Shown piece after piece: positions 40,047-49,496 of a stretch of 64,000 bases of DNA. This DNA is from JAXHMB01 sp034521755 (lineage in GTDB: Bacteria; Bacteroidota; Rhodothermia; Balneolales; Balneolaceae). A program made the translations under genes and the position numbers. The notes below the pieces were generated by a model. That model saw only the letters and a list, made by a program, of their open reading frames with translations, was not told the DNA's origin and did no database searches. The stretch lies in assembly GCA_034521755.1 (NCBI GenBank), contig JAXHMB010000004.1, forward strand, positions 62,001 through 126,000, written 5' to 3'. Positions within the stretch are counted from its first letter, which is position 1. The number at the start of each line of letters is the position of its first letter.

Positions 40047-41522
40047 TTATGTTGCAGCAACCTGTCGGCCCTGGAGTCCCAGTCCTACAAAAGTAAGAGT
40101 GCCAACCAGCAGAAGCACAATACTTCCCGTCCAAAAAGAACCTGCCCATGATTCGAAATACGGTTGAGCAAAGACGCAGGCAGCGGCAATAAACACCATC
40201 AACAGACTACGGCCAATCTGATAAGGTACTTTGTAGACTTTTCGACTTTTCCAATAAAGGGCAAAAGCCATAGAAACATAGCTGATCAGTGTAGCTACTG
40301 CTGATCCCATCATACCGTAATAAGGTATCAGCAGCAGGTTGAAAAGAATAGTAATGCCCGCGCCAAATAGCGTTATTTTGGGCAGTGTTTTGGTTTCTTC
40401 TTTGATAAAAATACCTGCTGAAAAATTCATGTACCATCCCTGGAACCAGTATGCTCCCAGCAGCACCGGCACAATATTGAGGCCGGCCCAATAATCCTTG
40501 CCAATAATATAGGCATCCAAAAATGGGACCTTAATCTGTACAATCTGGTAGGCAAAAAGAGCAACTGCCAGAAAGCAAATACCGGCCACTACATTGAAAT
40601 ATCTAAACACATTGCTGTAAATTTTCGGCGCCTCGGGATCATCAGCATTTCGCAGAAAAAAAGGCTGCCATGCCATGCGAAACATCTGTACCAGCAACAG
40701 CATAAATACCGAAAGTTTATAGCAGGCACTGTAAATCCCAACGATATCCAGTGAGGTGAGATCGGCCCCGTAAAGCTCAGTGACGGTAGCCTGAGACATA
40801 TAGTGCTCCAAAAAATAACGGTCCATCATTTCATTGATCACAAAACCCAGTCCGGCCGGAATAAATGGAAGTCCAAAGCGCAATGCCTTTTTCATAACAG
40901 CCGTATCCCATACTCCTGTAAACATTTGAGCCGTTGCTATCCAGATAACCAAAGCTGTTATTGCTGAAGCAATAAAACTTGCAAAGAATACGGCTTCAAT
41001 GCCCCATCCCTGCCAAAGAATTAAATAAAATTGAAGCCCTACATTGAGCACAATATTAGCAGTGCGGAGAGTGGCAAAAAACCACTGCTTGCGCACAAGC
41101 CTAAGCTCAGCAAAAGGAACCAGCACCATCGTATCAAACCAGAGGATACCCAGCATCAGCCAGTACAAGCTCTCGCTGCCGGTAGTTTCAAGCTTCATCG
41201 CAGGCATCAGCAGCGGAGCACATAAAATAAGCAAGCCAACCAGCACAGTAGAGAGCACACCCAGACCAAGTTGAATGGTCTTGAATACATCTTTGGCTTT
41301 TTCCCGGTCTTTGGCATAGCGCAGATAGGCCGACTCCATCCCAAAAGTGAAAACCACGTTCAGAAAAGCCAATGTCACATACACCAGGTTGATGATACCA
41401 TACTGCGATTCAACAAAGACATCGGTATGCAGCGGCACCAACAGGTAGCCCACAAAACGTGCAAGCACGCTGCTGATACCATACACCAAGGTATCTGAAA
41501 GTAATTCTTTAAGCTTCTTCAA
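40047..41522 (-). CDS. Polysaccharide biosynthesis flippase (Wzx/MATE-like)
   Basis: 491 residues with about 12-14 hydrophobic segments. N-terminal LSDTLVYGISSVLARFVGYLL... and VPLHTDVF are characteristic of oligosaccharide flippase / polysaccharide_synt proteins. Likely moves a lipid-linked glycan across the inner membrane. No glycosyltransferase gene is adjacent, so substrate is unknown. Confidence 0.88.
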   Translation of the reverse strand: MKKLKELLSDTLVYGISSVLARFVGYLLVPLHTDVFVESQYGIINLVYVTLAFLNVVFTFGMESAYLRYAKDREKAKDVFKTIQLGLGVLSTVLVGLLILCAPLLMPAMKLETTGSESLYWLMLGILWFDTMVLVPFAELRLVRKQWFFATLRTANIVLNVGLQFYLILWQGWGIEAVFFASFIASAITALVIWIATAQMFTGVWDTAVMKKALRFGLPFIPAGLGFVINEMMDRYFLEHYMSQATVTELYGADLTSLDIVGIYSACYKLSVFMLLLVQMFRMAWQPFFLRNADDPEAPKIYSNVFRYFNVVAGICFLAVALFAYQIVQIKVPFLDAYIIGKDYWAGLNIVPVLLGAYWFQGWYMNFSAGIFIKEETKTLPKITLFGAGITILFNLLLIPYYGMMGSAVATLISYVSMAFALYWKSRKVYKVPYQIGRSLLMVFIAAACVFAQPYFESWAGSFWTGSIVLLLVGTLTFVGLGLQGRQVAAT

Positions 41523-41549
41523 TGGTTATGATTCGTATTTATTAATAAA

Positions 41550-41632
41550 GTCACCTCGACCGATAGGGAGAGATCTTTGGTAATATGGGCAATTGATTTT
41601 ACAAAAGATCTCTCGACAAGTCTCAAGATGAC
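41550..41632. repeat. Palindromic AGAGATCT repeat between aroQ and the flippase
   Basis: GTCACCTCGACC..GGGAGAGATCT (left) and AAAAGATCTCTCGACAAGTC..AAGATGAC (right) form an imperfect inverted repeat, of the AGATCTCTCG / GTCATC type frequent in Bacteroidota. No gene inside. Confidence 0.6.
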
Positions 41633-41652
41633 TGGTTGTGGAAAAAGGTTCT

Positions 41653-42081
41653 TCATCCCACCAGCTCTTCCATAGCATGTACTCCCAGCACATAACTATG
41701 TTTCCCAAATCCGGTGATAATACCGCTTGCAATAGCTCCCGTCAGCGAAGTAGAACGAAACTCTTCCCGGGCATGAATATTCGATAAGTGTACTTCAACA
41801 ATGGGAATAGTCAGCAAATCAAGCGCATCACGAATGGCAACGGATGTATGCGTGTAGCCACCAAAGTTAGCAATAAGCCCGTCAAAATCACTTTCTACCA
41901 GTGACTGCACGGCTTCAACCAGCTCCCCTTCCAGGTTGCTTTGAAAGAACGTCATTTCATGATCAGGAAAATCATCTATGAGCATCTGCTCAATTTCCTG
42001 CAGCGTTTCGCTGCCGTACTGCTTTTCATCACGCTGTCCAAGCATATTCAGGTTGGGCCCATTTAGTACAAATAATTTCAT
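41653..42081 (-). CDS. aroQ: 3-dehydroquinate dehydratase, type II
   Basis: 142 residues. LFVLNGPNLNMLGQRDEKQYG, FFQSNLEGELVEAVQ, NFGGYTHTSVAIRDAL and VEVHLSNIHAREEFRSTS carry the Tyr, Asn, His and Arg of the type II active site. Catalyses the third step of the shikimate pathway. The upstream HIT gene overlaps it by 4 bases. Confidence 0.97.
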   Translation of the reverse strand: MKLFVLNGPNLNMLGQRDEKQYGSETLQEIEQMLIDDFPDHEMTFFQSNLEGELVEAVQSLVESDFDGLIANFGGYTHTSVAIRDALDLLTIPIVEVHLSNIHAREEFRSTSLTGAIASGIITGFGKHSYVLGVHAMEELVG

Positions 42082-42476
42082 TGGCTCACCTCGCTGCTTA
42101 TTAACTCCGCAAGTTCTTCCATGCGTTCTTCAGCCACATTTACATTATGACCCAATGCCATTGGCTGGGTCTTAGTGTAAAGGGGTACCAAGTGAATATG
42201 AGCATGCGGCACTTCTAAACCCTGAACGATTACACCTGTTCGCAGAGGTTTTAATGCTTTGTCAATAGCGGCCGAAAGCTTTTGAGCAAAACTCATAGCC
42301 TCATGGATATCATGCTCCGGCAAATCAAAGAAATAGTCTACTTCTTTCTTTGGAACCACAAGCGTATGGCCCTCAGCAATAGGGTTGATATCCAAAAAAG
42401 CAAAGTGGTTTTCGTCTTCTGCTATTTTATAGCAGGGAATTTCTCCTTTAATAATTTTAGTAAATATGGTAGCCAT
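42078..42476 (-). CDS. HIT family hydrolase
   Basis: 132 residues. FTKIIKGEIPCYKIAED, HTLVVPKKEV and the histidine triad HAHIHLVPLY. Small nucleotide hydrolase or transferase acting on adenosine-phosphate substrates, exact substrate unknown. Its stop codon overlaps the aroQ start by 4 bases. Confidence 0.94.
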   Translation of the reverse strand: MATIFTKIIKGEIPCYKIAEDENHFAFLDINPIAEGHTLVVPKKEVDYFFDLPEHDIHEAMSFAQKLSAAIDKALKPLRTGVIVQGLEVPHAHIHLVPLYTKTQPMALGHNVNVAEERMEELAELISSEVSQ

Positions 42477-42546
42477 AACTCATCCTTTAGTGCACATTTG
42501 TTCAATAATAGCTTTTTGAACAGAGAAAACCATATTTTTTAAGTCC

Positions 42547-43497
42547 TCAGCTCATCAAGCTAAATGCATTATCCTCATAGACAATTTCTCCTCGTTCAAT
42601 CCCCCAATCCAGATAACCGATCACCTCTGATAACACCAAAAATACCGCACCATCCTTAATAGCATCGGTAAACATTACTTGCGAAAGCTCAAATAATGAA
42701 TATGGTTTTTCTGATAACAGTCTTTTAATCCCTTCATACCTTTTCTTTTGATTGCCCAAGTGATGATCTGCTACCTTGCTGATATTTTCAATAAATTTGC
42801 CGTGTCCGGGCAGTACCCAACCTTCCAATTCTCTAATCCATTGCAACGACTCTCGGTACTGCAACAAGCTTTTATTGCGCTCTCCACTCTCGGCATCAAA
42901 ATTTATAAGTGCGTTGGTACTGATATGCTCCAATAAAATATCGCCGCCGAAAATGATACCACTATCTGAATAAAAGGTCAGATGGCCCGGCGCATGTCCC
43001 GGTGTATGCCTTACGTTAAATTTCAGTGAACCTGAAGAAAGTACATCCCCTTCGCCTACCCATTCCGGGTTGATATATTCCTGAAACTGTTGCAGCCATT
43101 GCAGTTGGTCCACCATCATATCAATAAGCTTGGGTGGAATATGGTGGTGCTCAAAAAACTGCTCGAACAATACGCCATCATCATTGGAAGCAAAGTTCGC
43201 ACGCTCCTTGTGATGCCCGAAAAGTACAGCCCCGGTTTCATCGGCAAGCTGTGCAGCCAGTCCAAAGTGATCGGGATGTCCATGTGTGAGCCAGATTTCA
43301 TCAAGGTCGCGAAGAGTCAGGCCCAGATCTTCCATTTGCTCTTTTATCAGTCCATAGGCTGCTTCTGACTTGTGTCCGCAATCCACGAACACGGTCTTCT
43401 CGTCATTAATAAGGTAGCAGTACACATCGCCTACGGCAAAAGGTGTGGGAATAGATACAGGATAAATATGGTGGTCTTGCAAGTAGCTGATAAGCAA
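42547..43497 (-). CDS. MBL fold metallo-hydrolase
   Basis: 316 residues. The metal motif THGHPDHFG (HxHxDH), the second His in RHTPGHAPGHL, the bridging Asp in FGGDILLEHIS and the last His in LPGHGKFIE complete a two-metal site of the glyoxalase-II-like type. Substrate unknown. A C-terminal helical region (LLSEKPYSLFELS...) occurs in the LACTB2-like branch. Confidence 0.92.
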   Translation of the reverse strand: MLISYLQDHHIYPVSIPTPFAVGDVYCYLINDEKTVFVDCGHKSEAAYGLIKEQMEDLGLTLRDLDEIWLTHGHPDHFGLAAQLADETGAVLFGHHKERANFASNDDGVLFEQFFEHHHIPPKLIDMMVDQLQWLQQFQEYINPEWVGEGDVLSSGSLKFNVRHTPGHAPGHLTFYSDSGIIFGGDILLEHISTNALINFDAESGERNKSLLQYRESLQWIRELEGWVLPGHGKFIENISKVADHHLGNQKKRYEGIKRLLSEKPYSLFELSQVMFTDAIKDGAVFLVLSEVIGYLDWGIERGEIVYEDNAFSLMS

Positions 43498-43659
43498 TAT
43501 TTAAGTGTTCTAAATTTTACAAGCGGAAAGTATCAAAAGTATTACATACTTATAAAACAGGTTTTATGGCTTTTTGAAAATTGAAATAAAAAAATCCCGA
43601 TTTTGGTTTGAAATTAAATCCCTTAAAGCCGTATATTTGGAATCTGTTTTAGAATCGAA

Positions 43660-43732
43660 GAATCGGTAGCTCAGGTGGTAGAGCAACGGCCTTTTAAGCC
43701 GTGGGTCGAGGGTTCGATCCCCTCCCGATTCA
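43660..43732 (+). tRNA. tRNA-Lys (anticodon TTT)
   Basis: 73 nt. Acceptor stem GAATCGG/CCGATTC, D arm GCTCAGGTGGTAGAGC, anticodon stem ACGGC/GCCGT with loop CTTTTAA, T arm GAGGGTTCGATCCCCTC. CCA is not encoded (ACA follows). Followed by a terminator 22 bases downstream. Confidence 0.97.
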
Positions 43733-43753
43733 CAATGTAATAATCTCTCTCTT

Positions 43754-43789
43754 AAAAGCCTCTGCCGGTGGAAAACCTCAGAGGCTTTT
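43754..43789 (+). terminator. Terminator of the tRNA-Lys transcript
   Basis: AAAAGCCTCTG and CAGAGGCTTTT form an 11-bp stem with TTTTCCTTT after it. Confidence 0.85.
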
Positions 43790-43884
43790 CCTTTATTAGA
43801 AATAGGTATTTTATGGAATTACAGTCCATCATTATTTCGTTACACCTTCTAAGCACTTAACTAGCGCTCCATCAAACTTTATTT

Positions 43885-45846
43885 ATGGCTGAAAACAAGA
43901 AGAAGAAATCCCAACAAAACAAGCCCTCACAAAAACCCGGCGGTTCAGCAGGTGGCAATCAAAATTATTTTTTCTGGATTGTCGTAGCAGGTATTTTACT
44001 GTTTTATCTGATAAGCTCGCAAGGCGGCATCTTTGGAGGAGGCTCAACCGTTGATTACAGTACATTCCGTTCAGAGCTTAAATCCGGCAATGTTGACAAG
44101 GTTACCATCCAGGGGGAAGAAGTCCGCGGCACCTTTAAAACCAGGACAAGACTGAATTCTACATCCACAGACACTACTACGGTAAAAGAGTTTGTAACTT
44201 ATATCCCGTCATTCGGTGATGATGAGCTTCTCAGTGTGCTCGAACAACAGGATGTATCCGTTAAAACTATTCCAAAAAGCAATATGGACTGGTGGACCAT
44301 CCTCATCTGGGGGCTCCCGCTCATCTTCCTGATCTTCATTGGCATACAGTTTTTCCGGCAGATGCAGATGCAGGGCAAAAACATGTTTAACATCGGTAAA
44401 AGTAAAGCCAAGCTGCAGAATGCAGAAGACGTAGATACTACCTTTGATGACGTAGCCGGACTATCCGGCGCCAAAACTGAGCTGCAGGAAATTGTCAGCT
44501 TTTTAAAGAATCCGGAACAATTTGATGCCCTCGGCGGCGAAATACCGCGCGGCGTATTAATGGTGGGTCCTCCGGGCACAGGTAAAACGCTGATGGCCCG
44601 CGCTGTTGCCGGTGAAGCCGGCGTACCATTCTTTACCATTACAGGTTCCGACTTTATGGAAATGTTTGTTGGTGTCGGTGCCAAGCGTGTCCGTGATATG
44701 TTCAGCAATGCAAAAGAAAAAGCTCCCAGCATTATCTTTATTGATGAGCTGGATTCCATTGGACGAAAACGCGGTGCCGGCTTAGGCGGCGGACACGATG
44801 AGCGCGAACAAACGCTCAATCAGATGCTCTCCGAGCTCGACGGTTTTGAAAAGAATGAAGGCGTTATTGTGATGGCAGCGACCAACCGTCCTGATATTCT
44901 GGATAAAGCATTATTGCGACCCGGACGTTTTGACCGTCAGGTGACCGTAAACCTGCCCACCCAGCAACACCGTGAAGAAATTCTGAAAATTCACGCCAAA
45001 AACAAGAAGCTCGGTGATGTAGATCTCGAAGAAATTGCACGCTCTACACCGGGCTTTAGCGGAGCCGACCTGCGCAATCTGCTGAATGAAGCAGCATTGC
45101 TGGCCGCACGCAAAAAAGAGAAAGCCGTACAACAGAAACACATCGACCAAGCCCGGGACAAAGTGATGATGGGGCTTAAACGGGAAGGCATTTCACTTTC
45201 TGATGAAGAAAAGAAACTACTGGCCTATCACGAAGCAGGTCACGCGATCGTTGCAGCAGTGATGCCGCATGCAGACCCCCTGCACAAAGTAACCATCATT
45301 CCCCGTGGCAAAGCAATGGGCGTAACCCAGCAACTGCCTAAACGCGAAAAATTCTTATATGAAAAAGATTACATGCTCGACCGCATGGCGGTGATGATGG
45401 GCGGACGTGCTGCCGAACAACTCGTCTTTGATACCTCAACTAGCGGTGCACAGAACGACTTGCAGCAGCTTACCAAGCTTGCCCGCAAGATGGTGCTGGA
45501 CTGGGGCATGAGCGACAAGTTTGAAAACATTGCTTTTGGCGGACAGCAAGAGCAGGTATTCCTCGGTGAGCAAATGGGAAGCCACCGGGAGTATAGTGAC
45601 AGTACTGCCCGCGAAGTGGATGATGAAGTAAAAGCCATCTCACAAGCTGCTTTTAAAAAAGCATTTGATACTATAACTGAATACCGGGATATCCTTGACA
45701 AGCTGGCCGATGAGTTGCTGGAAAAAGAAGAAGTATCCGGCAAGGTCATTATGGAATGGATTGAAGAACGCGACAATCCCGATAAGAAGAAGAGGGAGAA
45801 AAAGGAGAAGAAAGCCAAAAAAGAAACAACCGACGAAGAAGAGTAA
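43885..45846 (+). CDS. ftsH: ATP-dependent zinc metalloprotease FtsH
   Basis: 653 residues. N-terminal membrane segment, periplasmic part and second segment (WTILIWGLPLIFLIFIGIQFF), AAA+ domain with VGPPGTGKT and IIFIDELDSIG, SRH region ATNRPDILDKALLRPGRFDRQ, then the protease domain with HEAGH (His449, Glu450, His453). Degrades misfolded membrane and regulatory proteins. A Lys-rich tail ends it. Confidence 0.97.
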   Translation: MAENKKKKSQQNKPSQKPGGSAGGNQNYFFWIVVAGILLFYLISSQGGIFGGGSTVDYSTFRSELKSGNVDKVTIQGEEVRGTFKTRTRLNSTSTDTTTVKEFVTYIPSFGDDELLSVLEQQDVSVKTIPKSNMDWWTILIWGLPLIFLIFIGIQFFRQMQMQGKNMFNIGKSKAKLQNAEDVDTTFDDVAGLSGAKTELQEIVSFLKNPEQFDALGGEIPRGVLMVGPPGTGKTLMARAVAGEAGVPFFTITGSDFMEMFVGVGAKRVRDMFSNAKEKAPSIIFIDELDSIGRKRGAGLGGGHDEREQTLNQMLSELDGFEKNEGVIVMAATNRPDILDKALLRPGRFDRQVTVNLPTQQHREEILKIHAKNKKLGDVDLEEIARSTPGFSGADLRNLLNEAALLAARKKEKAVQQKHIDQARDKVMMGLKREGISLSDEEKKLLAYHEAGHAIVAAVMPHADPLHKVTIIPRGKAMGVTQQLPKREKFLYEKDYMLDRMAVMMGGRAAEQLVFDTSTSGAQNDLQQLTKLARKMVLDWGMSDKFENIAFGGQQEQVFLGEQMGSHREYSDSTAREVDDEVKAISQAAFKKAFDTITEYRDILDKLADELLEKEEVSGKVIMEWIEERDNPDKKKREKKEKKAKKETTDEEE

Positions 45847-45878
45847 TTTTGAGACAAATGCGTCAGGCTGAGCGCATC

Positions 45879-45902
45879 CTGTCCCGAATACTTTCGGGAC
45901 AG
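45879..45902. repeat. Hairpin repeat unit between ftsH and the next small gene
   Basis: CTGTCCCGAA/TTCGGGACAG, a perfect 10-bp stem, flanked by GCGTCAGGCTGAGCGCA and GAAGTCGAAGCC, the TCAGGCTGAGC..GTCGAAGCC repeat common in Bacteroidota. Confidence 0.6.
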
Positions 45903-45956
45903 AGAGAAGTCGAAGCCAAGCAAAAAAAACAAATTTAATTTTAAATCTATCCAATC

Positions 45957-46127
45957 ATGAAAAGTTTTAAAATAGTTTTAAAAAATGGCGTTACAGAAAC
46001 TATTGAAGCAGCTGACATTGACCTTAACCAAGTGCTTGACCAGGTTGAAGTGAAAGACGAAGACGGCAAAGTGATGGAGGACTACTATTTCAAAATTGAA
46101 CATATTTCTGCAATCATCCCTCAATAA
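45957..46127 (+). CDS. Small conserved-looking protein of 56 residues, unknown function
   Basis: ATG at 45957, stop TAA at 46125. The product begins MKSFKIVLKNGVTETIEAAD and ends KIEHISAIIPQ: a strong alternating beta/helix pattern of a compact small domain. It lies in the 290-bp gap between ftsH and mscL, 8 bases upstream of mscL, which suggests cotranscription. Codon use resembles its neighbours. I recognise no family. Confidence 0.65.
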   Translation: MKSFKIVLKNGVTETIEAADIDLNQVLDQVEVKDEDGKVMEDYYFKIEHISAIIPQ

Positions 46128-46135
46128 TAAAAAAG

Positions 46136-46597
46136 ATGCTCAAAGAATTTAAAGCCTTTGCCGTCCGCGGCAACGTTATTGACATGGCGGTAGGTATCAT
46201 CATTGGTGCAGCCTTTACCAGCGTCGTTCAATCACTGGTAAAGGACGTGTTTATGCCAGCCCTCAGCCCCCTGCTGGGCAATGTCGATCTCTCTCAGGCT
46301 TTCCTGGTCATTAAAGAAGGAACAACAGCACCGCCTTATGAAACCCTGCAAATGGCGCAAGAAGCCGGAGCTATTGTTATTAAGTACGGCACATTCATTA
46401 ACGCTGTTATCAGCTTCAGCATTGTAGCCTTTGCCGTATTCCTGCTGGTCAAAAATATCAACAAGCTAAAACGTCCGGAAGAAGCTCCCGAACCTTCCGT
46501 ACCTAAAATTAAACAGTGCCCTTACTGTTTCTCAGAGATTGCCACTGAAGCTACCCGGTGCCCAAATTGTACTTCTCAGCTAAGCGAAGAAAATTAG
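46136..46597 (+). CDS. mscL: Large-conductance mechanosensitive channel with C-terminal zinc ribbon
   Basis: 153 residues. LKEFKAFAVRGNVIDMAVGIIIGAAF is TM1 and the pore-lining segment, TM2 follows at about 80-105 (INAVISFSIVAFAVFLLVKNINKL). A C-terminal CPYC...CPNC pair (residues about 128-146) adds a zinc-ribbon-like knuckle absent from E. coli MscL. Opens under membrane tension to release solutes. Its stop overlaps the convergent lipoprotein gene by 4 bases. Confidence 0.94.
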   Translation: MLKEFKAFAVRGNVIDMAVGIIIGAAFTSVVQSLVKDVFMPALSPLLGNVDLSQAFLVIKEGTTAPPYETLQMAQEAGAIVIKYGTFINAVISFSIVAFAVFLLVKNINKLKRPEEAPEPSVPKIKQCPYCFSEIATEATRCPNCTSQLSEEN

Positions 46598-47025
46598 TTG
46601 CTCAAATACAGTTTAGTAGAGTGCATAAATTGAATTTGAGTCCGCCCATCATTTCTTATCAGGAGCGCGCTTTCGAGCCAGGAACGCCCTTCCGGATTTC
46701 TGCTGATATTGTAATAATACACATGCGCTATATTCTCTCTCGATATCGACTCAAAGTCTTGGATTTCCCATATTCTTCCTTCCGTTGCAGACATCAAACT
46801 AAGCAGGCTGTCTCTATTCCAAATTTCCTCATGCTCATAAAGCGTAAAATCACCAGTGGTAACCTGATTCAACAATAAGGTATCTGCAGTTGAAAGGGCC
46901 GTAAAGAAATTCTGTATAGTCTTTTTCGCATCCTCAGAATCAATATCAGATTCTAGATCGGAACAAGCAGTAAAAAGAAAGACTATCAAGAGAACATGTA
47001 GTATTACTAAATGATAAGACTTCAT
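46594..47025 (-). CDS. Putative lipoprotein, SnoaL/NTF2-like
   Basis: 143 residues from the ATG at 47025; the longer frame starts at 47046 and would put seven residues before the signal. Lipobox FLFTAC. KTIQNFFTALSTADTLLLNQVTTGDFTLYEHEEIWNRDSLLS resembles NTF2-like proteins. Function unknown; adjacent NhaC gene is unlikely to be related. Confidence 0.65.
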   Translation of the reverse strand: MKSYHLVILHVLLIVFLFTACSDLESDIDSEDAKKTIQNFFTALSTADTLLLNQVTTGDFTLYEHEEIWNRDSLLSLMSATEGRIWEIQDFESISRENIAHVYYYNISRNPEGRSWLESALLIRNDGRTQIQFMHSTKLYLSN

Positions 47026-47042
47026 ACATATAAGATTAAGGA

Positions 47043-48593
47043 TCATACAAACAAAATTACCATTAATATATACAACACTGCCCCAATACCCGCAGCTGTG
47101 AGCGCCAGCGGTATCTGCGTATATACATGATCCATCAGGTCACAGCCCGTTGAGAGCGATGACAAGATTGTAGTATCCGAGATAGGTGAACACTGATCAC
47201 CAAAAACAGACCCACCCACTACAGCGCCAAAACAAAGCATAAGGAAAAATTCATCCGGCATCACTGCCCAGGCCAGCGGCATAGCCACGGGAAAAACCAC
47301 AGCGTACGTGCCCCACGAGGTGCCCGCAGAAAACGCCACGATCATGCACAACACCATCAGCAGCGCCGGAAGCGCCACCGGTGTTATCACGTCACCCATC
47401 AGCTCAACCACATAGGGCGCCGTACCTACGGCATCGGCCACGCTCTTTAGCGAAACGGCCAGTGCCAGAATTATGGCACCAATGGTAACGCCCTTGCACC
47501 CGTCTACAAAGCCGTCGATCACGGTCTTAAGATCCATCCCTTTGGCAAACGCAATAAACATACCGGCAAGCACTGCCAGCACAAACGCCTCGGCAATCAG
47601 CAGGGTGGGATCTTCGCGATTGCCCAGGATAAAAAAGTCGTACACGTAAGGTAAAATAGCTACTCCCAGCAGCGTGCCTATCGGACCAAAAAAGTCGAGC
47701 AGGCCCGGCTTATAGTTTTCGGGAATCTGCATCTCGGTAAGCTCTTTGGCTGACATCGGCTCTGCCCCCTCCCGGTCCAGCTCCCCGGTGGTTTTGGCCC
47801 GCTCAATAGCTGCGCGCATCTTTTTGCCCGGTATATACGGCAGCCAGTTCCAGGCAAACATGAGCGTCATCAGTACCGCAATGATGCCGTAAAAATTGAA
47901 AATGATGCTCTCGAAAAAGAACTGAATGCCGGCCTGCGTAGAGGGAAACAACGGGATGGTGCCGGCTACCAGTCCGCCCACATAAATGGGCCACACGTTA
48001 AAAGGGATGATGGTGGCGGCCGGTGAAGCGGTGGAGTCTACCATATAAGCCAACTCTTCGTGAGAAACCTTGTGTTTGTCAGAGATAGGGCGGACGGTCG
48101 CTCCGGTAAGCACCGTACTGATGGTGCCGCCCTGGTGGAAAATGAGGCCCATCATCCATGTAAAAAAGCGGGCGGATTTGGGTCCCCGTACAATTTTATT
48201 GCTGGCCCATTCGGCAAATTTTTCGGCTCCGCCTGTGCGCGTCCAGATGCCAATGAGTCCGCCAAGCGACCACAAATACACCAGCAGAATGAGTGCAAAA
48301 TCTTCTGTGCCAATGGAGGGAAGCAGAAACTCATCCACCACGTTTACGTTACCGGCAATGACGCCGCCAAAAGCGATGCCCACAAAAAGCGAGCTGATTA
48401 CCTCTTTGGTCCAAAATGCCAGAATGATGGCGATAAAGGGCGGCATGACCGACCAGAATCCGTAGTGGTCTCCGTACTGCGGAAATTGTCCCTGAAAAAA
48501 TATTCCCAGCACGATCAGTATCGTGGCAATAATCAGGTTTATGCGATTGCCTTTTGAAAGCTTCGAAAAAAACGATCCGTTGTTGTCTGACAT
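47043..48593 (-). CDS. Na+/H+ antiporter NhaC family protein
   Basis: 516 residues with about 12 hydrophobic segments. PPFIAIILAFWTKEVISSLFVG, FHQGGTISTVLTGATVRPIS and FGDQCSPISDTTILSS are characteristic of NhaC-type antiporters, with a long cytoplasmic loop near 245-290. Exchanges Na+ for H+, consistent with a saline habitat. Stands apart from plsC, which is divergent. Confidence 0.93.
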   Translation of the reverse strand: MSDNNGSFFSKLSKGNRINLIIATILIVLGIFFQGQFPQYGDHYGFWSVMPPFIAIILAFWTKEVISSLFVGIAFGGVIAGNVNVVDEFLLPSIGTEDFALILLVYLWSLGGLIGIWTRTGGAEKFAEWASNKIVRGPKSARFFTWMMGLIFHQGGTISTVLTGATVRPISDKHKVSHEELAYMVDSTASPAATIIPFNVWPIYVGGLVAGTIPLFPSTQAGIQFFFESIIFNFYGIIAVLMTLMFAWNWLPYIPGKKMRAAIERAKTTGELDREGAEPMSAKELTEMQIPENYKPGLLDFFGPIGTLLGVAILPYVYDFFILGNREDPTLLIAEAFVLAVLAGMFIAFAKGMDLKTVIDGFVDGCKGVTIGAIILALAVSLKSVADAVGTAPYVVELMGDVITPVALPALLMVLCMIVAFSAGTSWGTYAVVFPVAMPLAWAVMPDEFFLMLCFGAVVGGSVFGDQCSPISDTTILSSLSTGCDLMDHVYTQIPLALTAAGIGAVLYILMVILFV

Positions 48594-48726
48594 ATCGGAG
48601 TATTTGATTTTTTTTAATGGTGCAATCTGTATAAAACATCAATACGAATCAAATAATCTTGCGCAGTTTGCAGTTGGCTACTACATCTATATATTCTGTT
48701 GATCACAGCAATCACAAGCAGCATGT

Positions 48727-49491
48727 ATGAGTACCACTGATTTACGAGCTATCGATTATGTCCGCAGCATTCTGGGCATGCTCGTATTTTTTATCATTTT
48801 TTTGATTGCAACGCCTGTGATTCTGGCACTGCTGATTATAAGTTTTGGGCGTGCCACTAATCTTATTGTAGAACAGGTTGCCCCCCTTATGGTGAAGCCG
48901 GTTCTCTGGATTTCCGGCATTGATTTTTCCATCAAGCTGCACAATGATGCCAATGAGATTCCACACCCTGCCGTTTATATTATTAACCACAGTTCTACAG
49001 TTGACTTGCTAACTATCCTTGCCCTGGGCCTGCCCCGGGCTCGCTTTGTCGCAAAATGGGAACTGCAATACAACCCCATTTTCTTTCTGCTGGGCCATAT
49101 TACGGGACAGGTTTTTATCAAGAGGCAAAATTCAGAACGGGCTGTGGCTACGCTAAAGAATGTATATAAGCGCATTAAATCCAATGAACTTTCCATACTG
49201 CTGGCCCCCGAAGGCTCTCGCAAACATCCCGGCGTCATCGGTCCCTTCAAAAAAGGGCCCTTTCACATGGCTATGGACTTGGATTATCCTATCGTCCCCA
49301 TCTATTTTGAAGGCAACCGTGAACTGAGCTCCGGCGGCTCGCTGATGGTCCGTGCCGGAAAAGCTGTAGGCCATGTACACCAACAGATTGACACATCAGG
49401 CTGGACTGCAGAAAATATCGACCGGCATATCGCAGAAGTACGACAGCTCTACCTCAACTGGGCCGGCGTTGAAGATGATGATATAGTATAA
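48727..49491 (+). CDS. plsC: 1-acyl-sn-glycerol-3-phosphate acyltransferase
   Basis: 254 residues. N-terminal membrane segment, then the NHSSTVDLLT (HX4D) motif, FIKRQNSERAVAT, LLAPEGSRKHPGV and PIVPIYFEGNR: the four acyltransferase blocks in order. Adds the second acyl chain to lysophosphatidate. The CYTH gene starts 5 bases after its stop. Confidence 0.93.
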   Translation: MSTTDLRAIDYVRSILGMLVFFIIFLIATPVILALLIISFGRATNLIVEQVAPLMVKPVLWISGIDFSIKLHNDANEIPHPAVYIINHSSTVDLLTILALGLPRARFVAKWELQYNPIFFLLGHITGQVFIKRQNSERAVATLKNVYKRIKSNELSILLAPEGSRKHPGVIGPFKKGPFHMAMDLDYPIVPIYFEGNRELSSGGSLMVRAGKAVGHVHQQIDTSGWTAENIDRHIAEVRQLYLNWAGVEDDDIV

Positions 49492-49496
49492 CACCT

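Noticed and set aside
44199..44819. 206-residue ORF antisense to ftsH
   Set aside because: Lies across the AAA domain codons; shadow only.
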